NCBI GenBank assembly: GCA_025450555.1
Contig: JANWHF010000357.1
Coordinates: 1 to 6,417, forward strand
Source of the DNA: Tepidisphaeraceae bacterium
GTDB taxonomy: Bacteria; Planctomycetota; Phycisphaerae; Tepidisphaerales; Tepidisphaeraceae
DNA: 6,417 nt
Direction of reading: 5' to 3'
The notes beneath the pieces are model-generated. The model made no database searches. It was not told the DNA's origin and saw only the letters and a program-made list of their open reading frames with translations. Shown piece after piece: positions 6,174-6,417 of the stretch. Every line of letters begins with the position of its first letter. Position 1 is the stretch's first letter. Made by a program: the position numbers and the translations under genes.

Positions 6174-6308
6174 CAATTGTCATGCAGGCGTTCATTCAAT
6201 GCATGATTACTGATTCGGCCCAATGTCCCTTCGATTGCCCAATTCTCATGCCCACAACATCTTAAGTCATCATAAGCCGTTGGCACATGATTTTCTTTGG
6301 GACAATTG
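6174..6308. repeat. Cluster of CAATTGTC-like boxes and inverted repeats upstream of both divergent genes
   Basis: This part of the 282-base divergent region has no gene. It holds CAATTGTCATGC (6174-6185) and CAATTCTCATGC (6240-6251), a match of 11 of 12. It also has CAATGTC (6221-6227) and the reverse complement GACAATTG (6301-6308). TCATGCA (6180-6186) and TGCATGA (6200-6206) form a 7-base inverted repeat with a 13-base spacer. CTGACTCGGC (6162-6171) recurs as CTGATTCGGC (6210-6219). The pattern would fit a set of operators for a regulator; none is recognised. Confidence 0.35.
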
Positions 6309-6324
6309 AACGCAGAGGTATCAT
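6297..6324 (+). promoter_or_regulatory. Candidate sigma-70-type promoter of the right-edge gene
   Basis: TTGGGA (6297-6302) and TATCAT (6319-6324) are 16 bases apart and match the -35 and -10 consensus at 4 and 5 of 6 positions. The start would fall near 6331, leaving a leader of about 9 bases. The GACAATTG box at 6301-6308 overlaps the -35 region, a position where a bound repressor would block transcription. Low confidence. Confidence 0.25.
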
Positions 6325-6339
6325 TTAAGGCGGGCTGCC

Positions 6340-6417
6340 ATGGATTCAAGTCTGACTGCTCTATTGCTCATTCTTGTGCTCTTCGCTGCGATGATCGGCC
6401 TCGGACATCTGCTGTGG
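6340..6417 (+). CDS. N-terminus of a membrane or exported protein, cut by the window edge
   Basis: An ATG at 6340 opens a frame that stays open for 26 codons to the window end. It reads MDSSLTALLLILVLFAAMIG followed by LGHLLW. AAGG (6327-6330) nine bases upstream is a weak ribosome-binding site. The residues form one strongly hydrophobic helix with no preceding positive charge, more like a first membrane helix than a standard signal peptide. The family cannot be named from this fragment. It is divergent from recQ, with 282 bases between the two starts. Confidence 0.5.
   Translation, partial: MDSSLTALLLILVLFAAMIGLGHLLW

Overview
The window looks like chromosomal DNA of a moderately GC-rich, free-living bacterium. 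Planctomycetota (Phycisphaerae-like) is my best guess. It rests on the style of the proteins: a GH51 arabinofuranosidase without signal peptide, a long PerM/AI-2E permease with a Thr/Gln/Pro-rich loop, and a small uncharacterised protein that begins with a 'PTAEEVARGISNLTGL' segment. That assignment is an inference. No rRNA, tRNA, CRISPR array, insertion sequence or integration site is visible.

Layout, left to right. At 18-520 (+) there is a small single-pass membrane protein of unknown function. Its reading frame appears broken by a one-base shift near 117-150. It converges with the next gene, and the two stop codons overlap in one CTAG. Then three genes run leftward on the minus strand. In transcription order they are recQ (4150-6057), an AI-2E/PerM family membrane protein with a C-terminal cobalamin-binding-like domain (2026-4056), and a GH51 alpha-L-arabinofuranosidase (517-1995). 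Gaps are 93 and 30 bases, so co-transcription is possible, but no shared pathway links DNA repair, a permease and arabinose release. Upstream of recQ is a divergent intergenic region (6058-6339) with a symmetric A6-stem-T6 structure and several copies of a CAATTGTC-like box. At 6340 (+) a new gene starts and runs off the right edge; only a hydrophobic N-terminus is seen.

The three minus-strand genes are intact and belong to known families. I found no convincing new multi-gene system. The points worth a second look are the frameshifted small gene, a hairpin that could mask the ribosome-binding site of the arabinofuranosidase, a 24-base near-perfect palindrome inside recQ, and the structured recQ upstream region.
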